A stretch of DNA of 64,000 nucleotides. Origin: Poa pratensis. Its lineage: Eukaryota; Streptophyta; Magnoliopsida; Poales; Poaceae. A model generated the notes under the pieces. The model saw only the letters and a list, made by a program, of their open reading frames with translations. It was not told where the DNA came from and searched no databases. Positions 47,233 to 58,700 of this stretch are shown piece after piece. A program made the position numbers and the translations under genes. The number at the start of each line of letters is the position of its first letter. Position 1 is the first letter of the stretch. The stretch is from the NCBI GenBank assembly GCA_947311845.1, contig CAMZMU010000040.1, positions 53,349,975 through 53,413,974 of the forward strand. The letters run 5' to 3'.

Positions 47233-49332
47233 TTAGTATCTGTGGTGCAGCTTCTCCTGTTCCTTGTAGTACATCGCATATCTGCACGACCACATAAAAA
47301 CAAATCAAGAATGTCAAATGTTTGACATGTGCCAGCCATTTAACTACTCAAATAGTAGTAAATAGGATTTTAATAGCTTAAAACATGCAAGCCATTGGTA
47401 CATCGTAAAAAAGGAAATAAATGTTGTGATCCATTCTACAAGTATACCAAATGTGCTGCCAGCTTATTGATAACGAAGGTATGTGTTGTCAAAAGTGCAC
47501 ATCTCCAAATGAGGATTTCTTAATGAAACATGTGTATTACATGAAAGGACAAGAAAGATAGTTGGGAGTTCTGACCAAAGCGTGGAACCCAAACTCATAA
47601 TGAGTAGAGATTTGGTGCTCCCGAGCTCTAGTGATCTCCCCATTTTCAAAAAATCAAAAACTATATTTAAATGTTTTAAAAAATTCTGATAAAAAGCATG
47701 CATATTCTTAATGATATATCCTACAAGCGTGGAAAATCGAAATGCAAAATACTTTATATTTTGATCTACACAAAAATAACAAATCTACAGATCTGTGTAT
47801 AGTGTATAATGTATAGTTTCAAATTTCCAATTTTTGTCATTTTTGCGTAGCCCATAATACAAAATATTTTGCATTGGGATTTTGCACGCTCATAGTATAC
47901 TTCATTAAGAACATGCATGATTTTTTTCAGATTTTTTTTAAACTTATAAATATAATTTTCAATTTTTTTTAAACTGGCAGGAGCACTGGTGCTCGGGAGC
48001 CAAAAGCTATTTCCAACTCATAATACTCTATAAAAGGTTCTGGTACACATGGGCAAACTTCAAAAGCAAAAGCATTTTTATGCTCATTTCAAGCCTTAAC
48101 TGAATGTCCAAAGCCATAATCCAAACATAAGGGTTCGATAAAATCTTATGATCCAAATGGGCAAAGGTTAGACATGCCTTACCCTTAGATTAACATTATG
48201 GAATTCAAAATGTTGAAAGCTTTGCAAAACAATATGCTAATGCGATTATCCATAAAATATACTGCAGTTGATCGCAAACTTAAGCTACAATAGTAGCATT
48301 AGCCATGAAAACTGTGAATACTAATCAAGAACCCTAACTTCATCTGAAGGGGCTTCAACAAGATAACCGAAAATCCCATCCACCTCCCTTTTTTTTACTT
48401 ATGCATCGTAAAATCAACAAGAAAAGTATTATGTGGCCATACCAGCACCAGCACACCCAAAGACCAAAGAGATTGACAAGAAATATCACGGTGAAGGGTA
48501 CCCGGCGTCAGAAGTATCTCCTTGATGCATAAACAAATTGCAGAATCATCTAGGTCTGGGGATGCAGGTGGACAGTCCAACAGGATTAGCGGACAGTCCG
48601 CTAGGCATTTTTGCTAATTGATATTCAGCATGCAGACGTACGTGGCTCCTGCTGATGAGAGGTGAAACAGAAACGGAGCGGACAGAATTTTAGTCCAGGC
48701 GGACATCCGCCAACATGCCTACCTAGGTCGAACCTCCCTTGTCAATTCAATCCCCACAAAAACTTCCTGCCCAAATCAATTGCACTGAACCAACTATAGG
48801 TCCAGATGCCCTCTCATTCCAGACCCCATTTCTCAAGGGAAAAAACCATGCTGACACAAACGAATTGCGTTGAATTAGGCCGGTATAAATTTCCTCCTTC
48901 ATTTCAATCCCCAATTTCTGAAAACAATGTCTAGCTTATCCGGTCAACGTAGCGCACACATGATACATCAGATGGTCCTAGAAGTAATCCGACATACAAC
49001 ACATCAAATCAGCGCGACAGTCCTAACGAAGCGGAACGATCGATCGAACCCCCAATCGGATCTGGCAGGCAACCGAAGCCACAAGCGAAAAGCGCGACCC
49101 CAGATCCCCGCGACGCGGCGCGACAGGATTGTTCGTGGTGAGGGGGGGGGGGGGGGACGTACTGGTAGGTGCCGATGACGGGGGTGAGGAGGAGCGTGGC
49201 GGAGATCCAGTTCTCCGACACCTTGTGGTGGATCTTGGTGGTGATGTCCTTCCACAGCCCAGGCATCACCTGCTGCTGGAACGGCGACAGCGCGTACACC
49301 ACCGCCTTCATGCGCACCGGCACCTTACCCAT
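47233..49332 (-). CDS. QCR8: Cytochrome b-c1 complex subunit 8 (ubiquinol-cytochrome c reductase, QCR8), two exons
   Basis: Exon 1 is 49163-49332 and exon 2 is 47233-47281; the 1881-bp intron has donor GTACGT and acceptor GTGCAG. The product is 72 residues, the usual plant length, starting MGKVPVRMKAVVYALSPFQQ and ending YYKEQEKLHHRY. A single membrane helix spans about residues 42-62. The protein is a small subunit of mitochondrial respiratory complex III, next to cytochrome b in the inner membrane. The short second exon was missed by frame scanning because it has only 16 codons; residue 57 (Gln) is split between the exons. A TATATA box on the minus strand is at about 49450-49456. The intron holds a Mutator-type MITE, and a 15-base C run (minus strand) starts directly behind the donor. 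The gene appears intact. Confidence 0.93.
47602..48014. mobile_element. Mutator-type MITE in the QCR8 intron, copy 2
   Basis: 413 bp with inverted ends around TTTGGTGCTCCCGAGC (left) and GCTCGGGAGCCAAAAG (right), flanked by the direct repeat AACTCATAAT (47592-47601 and 48015-48024). The ends are related to those of the element at 20873-21277. Non-coding and well inside the intron. Confidence 0.75.
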
Positions 49333-49449
49333 CCTTCTCCTCGCCTTGCCGCGCCGCTTCTCCTTCCTCCTCGGGGTGGTTGCTCCGGCTCCGATCACCT
49401 CACGACGATGGTGGCTTCTGGATCGTTCGTTCCACGTCTTAGGGTTCCG

Positions 49450-49456
49450 TATATAG
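49450..49456 (-). promoter_or_regulatory. TATA box of QCR8
   Basis: The minus strand reads CCTATATACGG about 120 bases upstream of the QCR8 start codon, a usual distance for a short plant leader. Transposon E begins only about 120 bases further upstream. Confidence 0.6.
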
Positions 49457-49615
49457 GAGAGGCGCGGTTGGGCCCGAGCCCAATTAACGCAGCACATGCG
49501 ATATCTATCAGTGTGCAATTCAGGCCCGGCCCAATTATTTCAACTGTTTTCTTTGTTGCGAATGTTTCAATTGGTTAGGGTGCCTTTGGCTGGGTGGCTA
49601 GCCACCAGGTGGTTA

Positions 49616-50724
49616 GAGCATCTCCAACAGACGCGCTTCGGCGTCGCGCGCCATATTCCGTTTCCAGCGCCAAAAAGGAGTTTTTGCGCGGCACGCTCCC
49701 GTTTTGCTTTTCCAGCCGCGTGATACTATAGCGCGCCGAAACACAGGGCTCCAACAGACGCGCAAAAAAACGCGCTCCAGAGCCAAATTTTGCAATAAAA
49801 TAAATACAAACAACAAAAATTTAAACGATTTTAAACTTAATTCGATAGACTTGACGATTTTCACCTAATACAAACTACAACTTATTAGAACTCGAAGTCC
49901 GAGGAATCCGAGGCGGTGTCGTCGGAGATTTCGTCCTCCAGCGCGCTGCACCGCTCGTCGCCGGCGGGCCAGGTCGCGCGGCCTGCCGCGAGCTCGGCCT
50001 CCGCCGCCGCCTTCGCCACGCGCCGCGCCTCCCTATCCTCGCGGCGCTCGGCCTGCTGCTCCGCCTGCTCCGCCGCGGTGGTGCTCCAGTGCTCCACCTC
50101 GAGCTGGTGTTCGCGCGGGTGGCTCCGGTACCAGTCCGCAACCGCGCGCTGGTCCCGCTCCGCGACGAGGCTGAGCATCGCTCGGCGGCGGTGGAGGCGG
50201 CGGTCTTCGTCGGTGACGAGGTGCGGCGGCGGCGCCATGTTGCGCGCTTCCTCGGCGTTGCGGCAGTCGTCGAAGTTCATCTGGCGGCGCGAGCGGCCGA
50301 GCGCCCACGCCGCCGCGTCGTACGCGCGGGCGGCCTCCACCGCCGTCTCGAACGTCCCGAGCTGGACGCGCTCCTCGCCGGACCGGATCTCCGACGCGAA
50401 GGTGTCGTTTGGGCGCGCGCGGACGCCGCGGTAGCCAGATTGGCTTCGGCGGCGCGGCGCGGGCGGCGGTGGGAAAAGGAGTGGAAGTATCCGGAGCGGC
50501 GCGGGAGAGAGAGAGAGTTGGTTGCGTGGCGCGTTTGTGTCCAGCGCGCTGGACGCGCGGCGCTATATATGACGCCGCGCGTGCCGCTTCGTCCAGCGCG
50601 CTGGACCGTTTTCCCGCGCGGCGGAACTTTCCCGCGTCTGCTGGAGAGCGCGAAACGGCCCCGCGCGGGAAACGGCCGGTATTTCGCGCGCGCGGCGTTT
50701 TTGGCGCGTCTGTTGGAGATGCTC
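49616..50724. mobile_element. Harbinger-type element carrying an AP2/ERF-domain frame
   Basis: 1109 bp. The ends begin GAGCATCTCCAACAGACGCG and are perfectly inverted over 21 bases, flanked by TTA (49613-49615 and 50725-50727). Further subterminal copies of CTCCAACAGACGCGC (about 49751) and inverse GCGTCTGCTGGAGAGCG (about 50634) are present. The interior is very GC-rich and encodes an AP2/ERF domain on the minus strand but no transposase, so it needs a transposase from elsewhere. Confidence 0.88.
49885..50442 (-). pseudogene. AP2/ERF-domain protein frame inside a Harbinger-type element
   Basis: The minus-strand frame from about 50442 to the stop at 49885 encodes SGYRGVRARPNDTFASEIR, then LGTFETAVEAARAYDAAAW and RSRRQMNF, the full AP2/ERF DNA-binding fold (YRG and RAYD elements). 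A Glu/Arg/Ala-rich helical tail follows, with an acidic end (DTASDSSDFEF). No in-frame ATG precedes the domain; a TTC triplet sits where a start might be expected, so the frame looks 5'-defective. Similar small AP2-like proteins are common in Triticeae annotation; the transposon context here suggests that many may be element-borne. DNA binding is inferred from the fold only. Confidence 0.7.
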
Positions 50725-51110
50725 TTAGTGGTAGCCATTTTTTAAGTGGTTAGCCCCTGTTTGGTTTTTGGTGTTGAGTGTGTGGGTAACCAGTTTTGGA
50801 GAATATACCCTCTAAAAACTGGTTGAGGCCAACCACCCGGCGGGGCGTCGCTAGAATCACCGGCTAAACGTTTCTCTTGAGCTCACCCCTCGTTTCTATC
50901 CACCGATACCTAACCAGAGGTTGTTGCGGCGGTGGTAAATCAAGTCCACTTCCACCGCACATCACTCAGTTCTGCGGGTACGCCGGCGTCCGGCGACGAC
51001 CTAGACGAGGCAGCTTGTTCATGGATGCAGTTCGTGCGGAGCAACCGACTGCACTGCGCGCGGCGGCGGCAGACTGCAAGTCCAAGCTATATCGATTTCT
51101 ATGCTAGATT

Positions 51111-51645
51111 TTGGGATGGCAATGGGTACCCATTACCCGCGTACCATGCGGGTAAAAACCCTATTAGGGTAAGGGTTTGGGGACAAAAAATACCCGTGGG
51201 TATATAAATGGGGAAGTCTCGTACCCATCGGGCAGAGAGGGTACGGGTATGGGTTCTTATAACCCATACCCGCGTACCCATGTACCCTTCTAAATCTGTG
51301 ACAAATGTGTCTCCCAATAATAATAACCTAATGTACCTACTATTTATTTCCAATCATGCGATGCATGATGCCACAAACGATTGGGATGCTGATATTCCTA
51401 AGTATGTGATGTTGGTTAAAGTTATATGATTATATATTGTTTACAACTATTTTGTACTCAATTTGTTGTGTTGTAAATGCGGATATTTTTACCCGCGGGT
51501 ACCCTTTTACCCTGTCGGGTGAAGGGTATGGGAAAAAGTTGTACCCGCTGAAGGGTATGGGTACGGATGACGGGTAAATTTGAGGGGGACGGGTAAGGGT
51601 ATGGAGTGGCTCCACCCTTACCCATACCCTGCAGGTGCCATCCTA
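51111..51645. mobile_element. hAT-type MITE nested in element E
   Basis: 535 bp, flanked by the perfect 8-bp repeat GCTAGATT (51103-51110 and 51646-51653), the size for hAT elements. The ends are TTGGGATGGCAATGGG and, inverted, TAGGATGGCACCTGCAGGG. The interior is full of inverted and direct copies of GGGTACCC and ACCCGCGGGTA-like motifs near both ends, typical of hAT subterminal repeats. No coding capacity. Confidence 0.85.
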
Positions 51646-52077
51646 GCTAGATTAATGTGCACACATAGCAGATTAGCTAGATACGATCCGTTCCTGCAAA
51701 GTTATAGCAGTTTTTTCTAAAATTGTTCTGAAATCACTCTCTCGAGTGATTAATTTCAGTCTATATCATAGACAGGTAATGTGCATGAGATGTGATGTCG
51801 AAGTATAATTCAATTTTCAAGACTCTTATACTCATACTGTACTTTGATTTATTTCTGTTACCCAACGCTGATGTCCATGAGGCTATTCTCACCATCTTAC
51901 CAAAGTGGTGATCATATCACTTCAACCATCTCTCATCCCTCGAAACCAAACAGAAATATGGCTACCCCTAACCATTATTATCCCACACAACCAAACAGAA
52001 AAAATGGCTACCACTAACCAGGTGGTTGGGGGCACCCCAACCAGTTTTTCATAGCCACACAACCAAACGCACCCTTA

Positions 52078-54183
52078 GGCCATCTCCAGCCGTCCCCCCC
52101 CAGAGCCCCCCCAGGAGGCTTTTTTTGCGCCGCGCCGGCCGAAAAGCGCCGTTTTTCTACCACTCGGCCCCCCCAGAAGCCCAGTTAGCGCCGTTTCGGC
52201 GTAAAATAGCGCCGGCGCACCCAGGCGAAACCCAGCCCACTGGGTTCGGCCTGGGGGGGGGGGGGGGGGCGGCGGAATGAAAAGCACGCGTGGGGCAGCG
52301 CTGTCGGCGAGACAAAGCCTTTTTCCCACCCCGACTCGCCTTTTCCTCTGTCCACCTCGCCGTCGCCTCGCCGTCGCCGCCACCACCCCTCCTTCGAGCC
52401 CCGCCCCGTCGCCTCGCCGTCGCCGCCACCACCCCTCCTTCGAGCCACGCCCCGCGCCGCCCACTCTCCTCAGCCGCGATCTAGCCGGCTGGGCCGTTCT
52501 CGGAGCGAAGCGCGGCCACCCCGCCCGCAAGGTGTTCGGCGTTTCGCCCAACCCAAGCCATGTACTCCGACGACGAGGAGATGCTCGCCGAGCTCTTCGA
52601 CGAGGAAGATCAGGCCGCCATCGACGACGAGGAACACCTCATGGTCTTGGCCTGTCTCGCCGGCTTGCTCGTCAACAGCGGGCCGCGTCGTGTTGGATCG
52701 ACGCGCGGGCGCCGCAAGAGCAAGCAAAGGCAGCGGTACGAGGGCTACTGCATCCTCTACTCCGACTACTTCGCCAACAATCCTACGCAGGACGCGAAGG
52801 TGTTCCGGCGCCGGTTCAGGATGAACCGCGAGCTCTTCCTCCGGATCATGCGCGCCATCCGGGAGTTCGACCCCTACTTCAAATTGAAGAAGGACTGCAC
52901 CGGCACGGTAGGCTTTACCTCAATTCAGAAGTGCACGATGGCCATGAGGTTGCTTGCATATGGTGCTCCCGCAGATGCACAGGATGACTATCTGCGCATG
53001 AGCGAGTCCACGGCCCTGGAGTGCTTGAACTATTTCTGCCGGGCAGTGGTTGCAGTCTTTGGCCCAACGTACTTGCGATCACCCAATGCGCAAGACACTG
53101 CTCGCCTCCTCGCAGAGAATGAAGCAAGAGGCTTTCCTGGGATGCTTGGTAGCATCGACTGGATGCATTGGGCATGGAAGAACTGTCCATTCAAGTGGCA
53201 GGGGATGTACAAGGGAAAGGAAGGAGAGTGCTCCGTGATTCTCGAGGCCGTGGCTTCATATGATATGTGGATTTGGCATTCATTCTTTGGTATGCCAGGA
53301 ACTCACAACGACATCAATGTCTTGCAGTGCTCGGATGTCTTTTCCGACCTTGTCGAAGGCCATGCTCCCCTGTGAACTACGAGATCAACGGGCACCAGTA
53401 CACAAAGGGCTACTACCTTGCAGATGGCATCTACCCCAGGTGGGCAACATTTGTGAAGAGCATCTCCAACCCTGTGCCAGGAAGCGCGAAGGCTTGGTTT
53501 TCCAAGTGCCAGGAGGCTTGCAGGAAGGATGTGGAACGGGCATTTGGCGCGCTGCAGTCTCGATTCGCTGTTGTCCGGTACCCAGCTTTGACTTGGTCGA
53601 AGTCCAACATGTGGGAGGTGATGCAGTGTTGTGTGGTCTTGCACAACATGATCATTGAGAGTGAACGGGATAACCCGGTGCCTGCCAATGAGGCAATGGC
53701 ACCATACTACCGCCAGGGTCCTCTTGCAGATGTTGATCACCAGGTGCCGGCGCCATGGGCAACCTTCCTCACCAGGCGCCGGGAGATTCGAGACGCTGGA
53801 ACACATCTAGCTCTACAGGATGATCTGGTGCAGCACTTGTGGGCGCGCAAGGGCAATGGCAATGCCGATAATGGCGATGCCAATGCCTAGTACGATTTGT
53901 TTTATTTGCTTGTATTGTTGAACTATTTATTTGTGTATGGATTTGTACGTTAAACTATTTATTTATGTGTGAATTTGTATGTTAAATTATTTCTATGTGT
54001 GAATTTGTATGCCAAAAAGGTCCGGCCTTTCTTTATGCCGAAATAAGGCCGCATCGCCGGCTGGGCGGTTCACGGCTGGTAAACGCGCCCCCCCAGGGTT
54101 CGGTTTCGCGCCGTTTCGCGCCGCGGCGGCCCAGAAAAGGCGACGTTTTGGCCCCTGGGGGTGCACAACGGCTGGAGATGCCC
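52078..54183 (+). mobile_element. PIF/Harbinger transposon with transposase gene
   Basis: 2106 bp with ends GGCCATCTCCAGCCGTCC and, inverted, GGGCATCTCCAGCCGTTG, flanked by TTA (52075-52077 and 54184-54186). The left TTA is at the same time the right target duplication of element E, so this element landed exactly on that TTA. It encodes a DDE transposase (52560-53890) with one frameshift. The Myb-like second protein of complete PIF/Pong elements is not seen, so it is a derivative. The ends are G/C-rich with runs of C and G. Confidence 0.92.
52560..53890 (+). pseudogene. Harbinger transposase (DDE_Tnp_4 type), single frameshift
   Basis: Intronless frame from the ATG at 52560. The first 271 codons end at 53375 after SDLVEGHAP. 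The same protein continues in the next frame to 53890; one C appears lost in the run near 53368-53371. The N-terminal part is acidic, then basic ([11 protein letters not shown]), followed by the PIF-type helical region ([12 protein letters not shown]). Catalytic residues are visible: Asp in [11 protein letters not shown] (53157-53159), Asp in THNDINVL (53310-53312) and Glu in KDVERAFGALQSRF (53533-53535). A normal protein of this family (ALP1/HARBI-like) is about 430-450 residues, which matches the total. Otherwise well conserved, so the break is recent or the element is mobilised in trans. Confidence 0.9.
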
Positions 54184-54224
54184 TTAGACTTTAGACTCAC
54201 ATGTCAGTGAAAAGGAACTGTAAT

Positions 54225-55075
54225 GGGAATAATTAACTAACACCAATCCTCTCCCCTCTCCCCTTTTTATCCTCTCGCGACCACAGAGGCGACTTCGAGG
54301 TTCTCTCGTTTCGCCGGCAGATCTGCGCTCCCCTCCGCCTCCGGTCGCCGTCCCGGCACCGGGTGGTGGGGGGGAGCTCGGGCTCTCGCTCGGCTGTAGT
54401 TAGGTAGTTCAGTTTGTAGGTGTGCGTGCCTGGCGCTGCTGTCGAGGACGGAGGCGATGGCGGCGGTGTGTTTGGGCGTGTTGGTGCTTCCCCTTCCTCC
54501 TCCGTCCCGGCCTCGTCGCCGGGGAGGTCGTGGAGCTTGTCTGTCGGACCTCCTTCTCCTTGCTTGCTCTTCTGGACGGCCGTGGTGGCGGGGGGAAGAG
54601 CAGCGGGAGGTGGATGCTCTGTTTTGGTGCTTGGTTTGCAGGTGGGTTTCTTCTCCGACGATCCCGTTCCGGCCGGCCGTGGTGGCGAGGGGAACGGCTC
54701 TGTGGAGGTGGGTGATGCTGGTGGAGGTCCTGGTTGGCGCGGAGGCGGCTGGTTGCTGGGTGGTTCCAGGAGGACGACGCTCTGACCGTGATCGTTCATC
54801 GAGCTTAGATCTCGTCGCTGCGCGGCGGGTGGAATCTGCGGTCTTCTACATGTGGTGGTGGTGTCTTCTTCCTGCTGGTTCGTGGTACGGCGGCTCCGGC
54901 GTCCTCTAGGAGTTTGGGGTGCGGCGGCGGTGGATCCGGCGATGCTTCTTCTGGTAGCTCGAGGTGGCTCTGCTTTCGGGGGTCCTTTTGTAATTTTCGG
55001 TTTCTTCTGGACCTTTTTGTAAAGTTTGTGCTACCTTAATATATGGGTCGGATCCTTTCCTCAAAAAAAAAAAAA
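54225..55075 (+). mobile_element. Poly(A)-tailed retroposon 1
   Basis: An 851-bp insertion ending in GGATCCTTTCCTC and 13 A. It is flanked by an imperfect 10-bp direct repeat, GAACTGTAAT (54215-54224) and GAACTGTGAT (55076-55085). The interior is G/T-rich with several overlapping short frames but no RT or endonuclease motif. The pattern fits a LINE-mobilised sequence, either a non-autonomous element or a 5'-truncated LINE 3' part. Confidence 0.75.
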
Positions 55076-55720
55076 GAACTGTGATAAATATAAGGCGGAT
55101 CTTTTTGTCTAAATAAAACTCAAGTGCCCCTCCTTTCAGGCTTTCAGCAGCATATTATTGTTTTTTCTTTGTTATCTTATTTATAGGTTTATGATCTTCG
55201 CTAAATTTTGAAAAGAACCACTACTCTCCTAAAGTATCGAATAAATCTGAATTCCCCCTGTTTATTTTTTCCTGGAATGACAGTGACTAGAGCTGACAGA
55301 CATCGTGCCAACCAATCTGAAAATGGACGTGCGAACACCATGTTATCAAAACTAAACCAGGTTTTGAGTATGATGACAGTTTAGGAGTTGAGTGTTGCGC
55401 TTTAATCTATTTCCTAGTGCCGGTGATACGAACTGTCCGCACAGTACACATTCCAGTAGGTATCAAGATGGTGCAGATCAGAGCTTAGGGTTGATCTGCA
55501 TAGATATTGCCACCCGACGACGATGTGATTTATGCCTTTGTTCACGGGTGACGAAAACATAAAATGATGGTTTAACATTTCTACCAAAACCTCACTTGAG
55601 AAGTTTCTTATTTGCATTTATTACTGTTGCAGTCAACCAATGAATCACCACATATCACATCTACAGCTTCACGGACCAAAAGAAACCCTGAACGCGACAC
55701 ACCATGTTTTGTAGTATGCT

Positions 55721-58700
55721 CTAAGCTGGGCCGGACCTGAGCGCATAATCAAGATCGGCAATGAGGTCTTCTACATCCTCGATGCCAACCGATATCCGGA
55801 CTAGATCGTCAGTCAACCCACGCTCCTTGCGCACCGCAGATGGGATGCTCGCGTGCGACATGAAGCAGGGCAAGCTTATGAGCGACTTCACGCTTCCTGC
55901 ATCGACATGTAGACTGGTTTAGCGAGGATGAGTAAAATCACACAAAACTTTGGCAGTAGTCGCTGAAGAATTTGGTTAAAAAATAACCAGTGGATCAGCT
56001 TTGTTAAGGGTTTCTAAATCGAGTGTGTTGGGCGATAATATGAATATAGGAGCACAGTGATTCTTGAAAGGAGGGTGCAACACAGATGTGATGACAGCAA
56101 ACAAAGAAGTATAAGTTGTCTGAACGCTCACCAAAGCTAACTGTTACACTGAAGTGCTTTGTTGTCTCGACAACGTGCTTCGAGAGAGATAATGAACCAG
56201 TTAGGAAACTGAGAACAGATCCTGCTCCCTTTGCCTGCAAAGAAAAAATAAAATGAAACAAATGTTGCAACCAAACTGCTCAGACAGTGCCCTGAGCCCG
56301 ATGCCAAGTAGAAGTAGATAATAACTTAACAATGTTGCAAACGGGGGAATGATCCTTCCATTGGTTATACGTTCTTAGGTAGGTGAGACACCCAGTTTAT
56401 TCGAGTATGCCTCAGCTGGGATTCGATTTTTTTGAGTATGCCACAGCTCGGACTCGAACCCGGGCGGGCTGGCTCCACACCCGGAGCATTAGCCACCAAG
56501 GCCAGCGCCCGGTCCTCATAGTAGATGATAACTTGAGCAACTTAATGTGGGAAATTTGAAAATTGAGAAGCACCTGGGAGTAGTGTAAAGATCGGCCGGG
56601 ATGATCAGGAAGTCCAGCATAGTTCACTTGCTTGACCCTTGGATGAGAAGCTAGGAATTCAGCAATCTTTTGGGCATTATCCTACAAACAATAAACTAAT
56701 TATCAGCCTTGTCAGAATAATGACTAGAAATACTGAATCTCTGAAATGAATCAAACCAATACAAAGTTAATATCAACATCTTATGAAGATCCCCATAATA
56801 TAGTTGTTGCTTTGTATTTACAGCAAAGTATCACCTGTTGCTTCTCCACTCGCAAAGCCATGGTTTTGATTCCTCTCAAGCAAAGCCAGCAATCAAAAGG
56901 TGCCAAACCTGTTCCTTCGGCATTTTGCAGAAATGCAATTTCCTTAGCCAAGCTGTTAGCATTTAGAAGAAGTGTTACTCTGAGAGTTCTAGAGCTATTT
57001 CAACTAAAGCAAATCTACATTCAATGGATTTTAAGGACTATACAGTAGCTATATTCCATAAACGGAGAAACAGCCTATTAGTGTTTAGGCCAGCAGCTAG
57101 GAAATATTCACATCGCACAGTAATTTACAGGGAAAAGGTACTACGGGGTCTACTTCAAGATGATGAGGGTACCACCGTACCGAGGAGTAGAGTTTACCAA
57201 GAGATACAGGCAGGTAACTATGAGGTATAATAATCATACAGACAGCACACTCAACTGATGATAAAAGGTCAGTCGTGATCATTACTAACAGGGTGAGGGC
57301 GGTAAAACAGACCTTTCACCCTTAACTGCAAGAATGCCAGCCATAAGATCACTATGCCCAGCTATAAATTTGGTAGCTGAGTGCATCACAATATCTGCAC
57401 ATAAGACAATACATTGCCGTGAAGTAGACAAAATGGAGTGAGATGGAATGATGCTATATTTTTCTTAAGTAAATACATGAGTTTGTACCTGCTCCAAGTT
57501 CTATAGGCCGGGAAAGCACTGGAGACATAATGCTGTTGTCCACTAAAACAAGAGCACCATGAGAATGAGCTATCTCTGAGATTTTCTGTGATGTGCAGAA
57601 AACAGTGGTTAGAATACGCATATTACCTATATCTGGATAAATCAAATCTTCCATACATTTCAAGGTCAATGACATGCATATATCAACAGTACTACCTTTA
57701 TATCAGTAATTTGTTGACGAGGATTAGTAGGACTTTCAAGCCAAACCAATTTAGTCGAGGGTCCAATTGCAGAAGCCACCTCAGTAATTTTGGTTGTATC
57801 CACTCGTCTATCACACCACAATACATATGATACTTGTAAGTGAGTGGCAAAATAACAGCAGAGAATCATTCTACAAAACAAAATGTAGAACTAACTTTAC
57901 TACAATTCCATATCTTGGGACGACTTGTGAGAGCAGGCGATCAGAGCCACCGTATATGTCATCTCCGGCAACTATTTCTTGTCCTGAGAATTATGCAAGT
58001 GGCAAATGAGTTCATAAACACATATGACAATAAGCGTGAGACATAAGAGTGAACAAATCAAATGAGATACTTACCAGACTGGAGGAGGTGTGTTACTGCA
58101 GCTAGTGCTGCCATCCCACTGGTGAAGCAGAAGGCTTGATCTGCCTTCTCGAGCTTAGCCATAAGACTGAACATGTGTCCAAATTTATCAATACCAGTAA
58201 ATAACTTATATATTCAGAATACTCATGGTAAACAAGAACAAGCAGTTGGAGTGAGACTAACCTCTGAAGAACATCACGAGTAGGGTTGCCACTTCTAGTA
58301 TAATCATAAGGTCCATTGACAGTTGCTGAAGGCTGAAAAATAACATTGAAGACTAAGCTACTAGAAATCAAGAAAAGAGAAGTAAAAACGTGCAAATCAT
58401 GAGCCACCGTAAACTTACAAGGTTTAGACTAGTTCCTCACAGCCAAAGAACAACAAATATTCACAAAGAAAAAAGAGTGCTGATATGTGCTCAACGCTTA
58501 TCATACTACAACTCCTATATAGATAAGTTAGAGGAACCACAACTTGATCTATTACTGGAGGTCTTAGGCCCATATAAATAAAAATACAGGTACAGGTATG
58601 AGATAGAGTATGAAGCGGAAATAAGAAATACGCAGAGTCCTACAACAACACAACTATCTCTCTAACAAGATAGACATATGTGAACAATCCACATAACTAA

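Larger units (their letters stand above)
49578..52074. mobile_element. Element E: TIR element with TTA target duplication, host of two nested insertions
   Basis: Left end GGGTGCCTTTGGCTGGGTGG; right end, inverted, GGGTGCGTTTGGTTGTGTGG. Both sides carry TTA (49575-49577 and 52075-52077), typical for Harbinger-type insertions. Sequence around the left-end insertion matches the right end in inverse (ACCACCTGG, then GTGGTAGCCATTTTTT), which confirms that the Harbinger-type element at 49616 is nested inside it. A hAT-type element is nested at 51111. Without these, E is about 0.85 kb and non-coding. Confidence 0.7.

Noticed and set aside
49009..49518. 169-codon minus-strand frame around QCR8 exon 1
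   Set aside because: It reads through the splice donor into the poly-C intron start and upstream of the true Met at 49332. The conserved C-terminus is on exon 2 at 47233-47281.
50089..50745. 218-codon plus-strand frame in the AP2-bearing element
   Set aside because: The complement of the GC-rich AP2 frame. The AP2 motifs are only on the minus strand.
54233..54799. 188-codon Pro-rich minus-strand frame
   Set aside because: It lies antisense in a poly(A)-tailed retroposon with low-complexity composition and no domain.
56440..56515. tRNA gene on the minus strand
   Set aside because: The A and B boxes are tRNA-like, but no complete cloverleaf or acceptor stem can be formed, and the piece is part of a 190-bp unit with target repeats, so it is a SINE.
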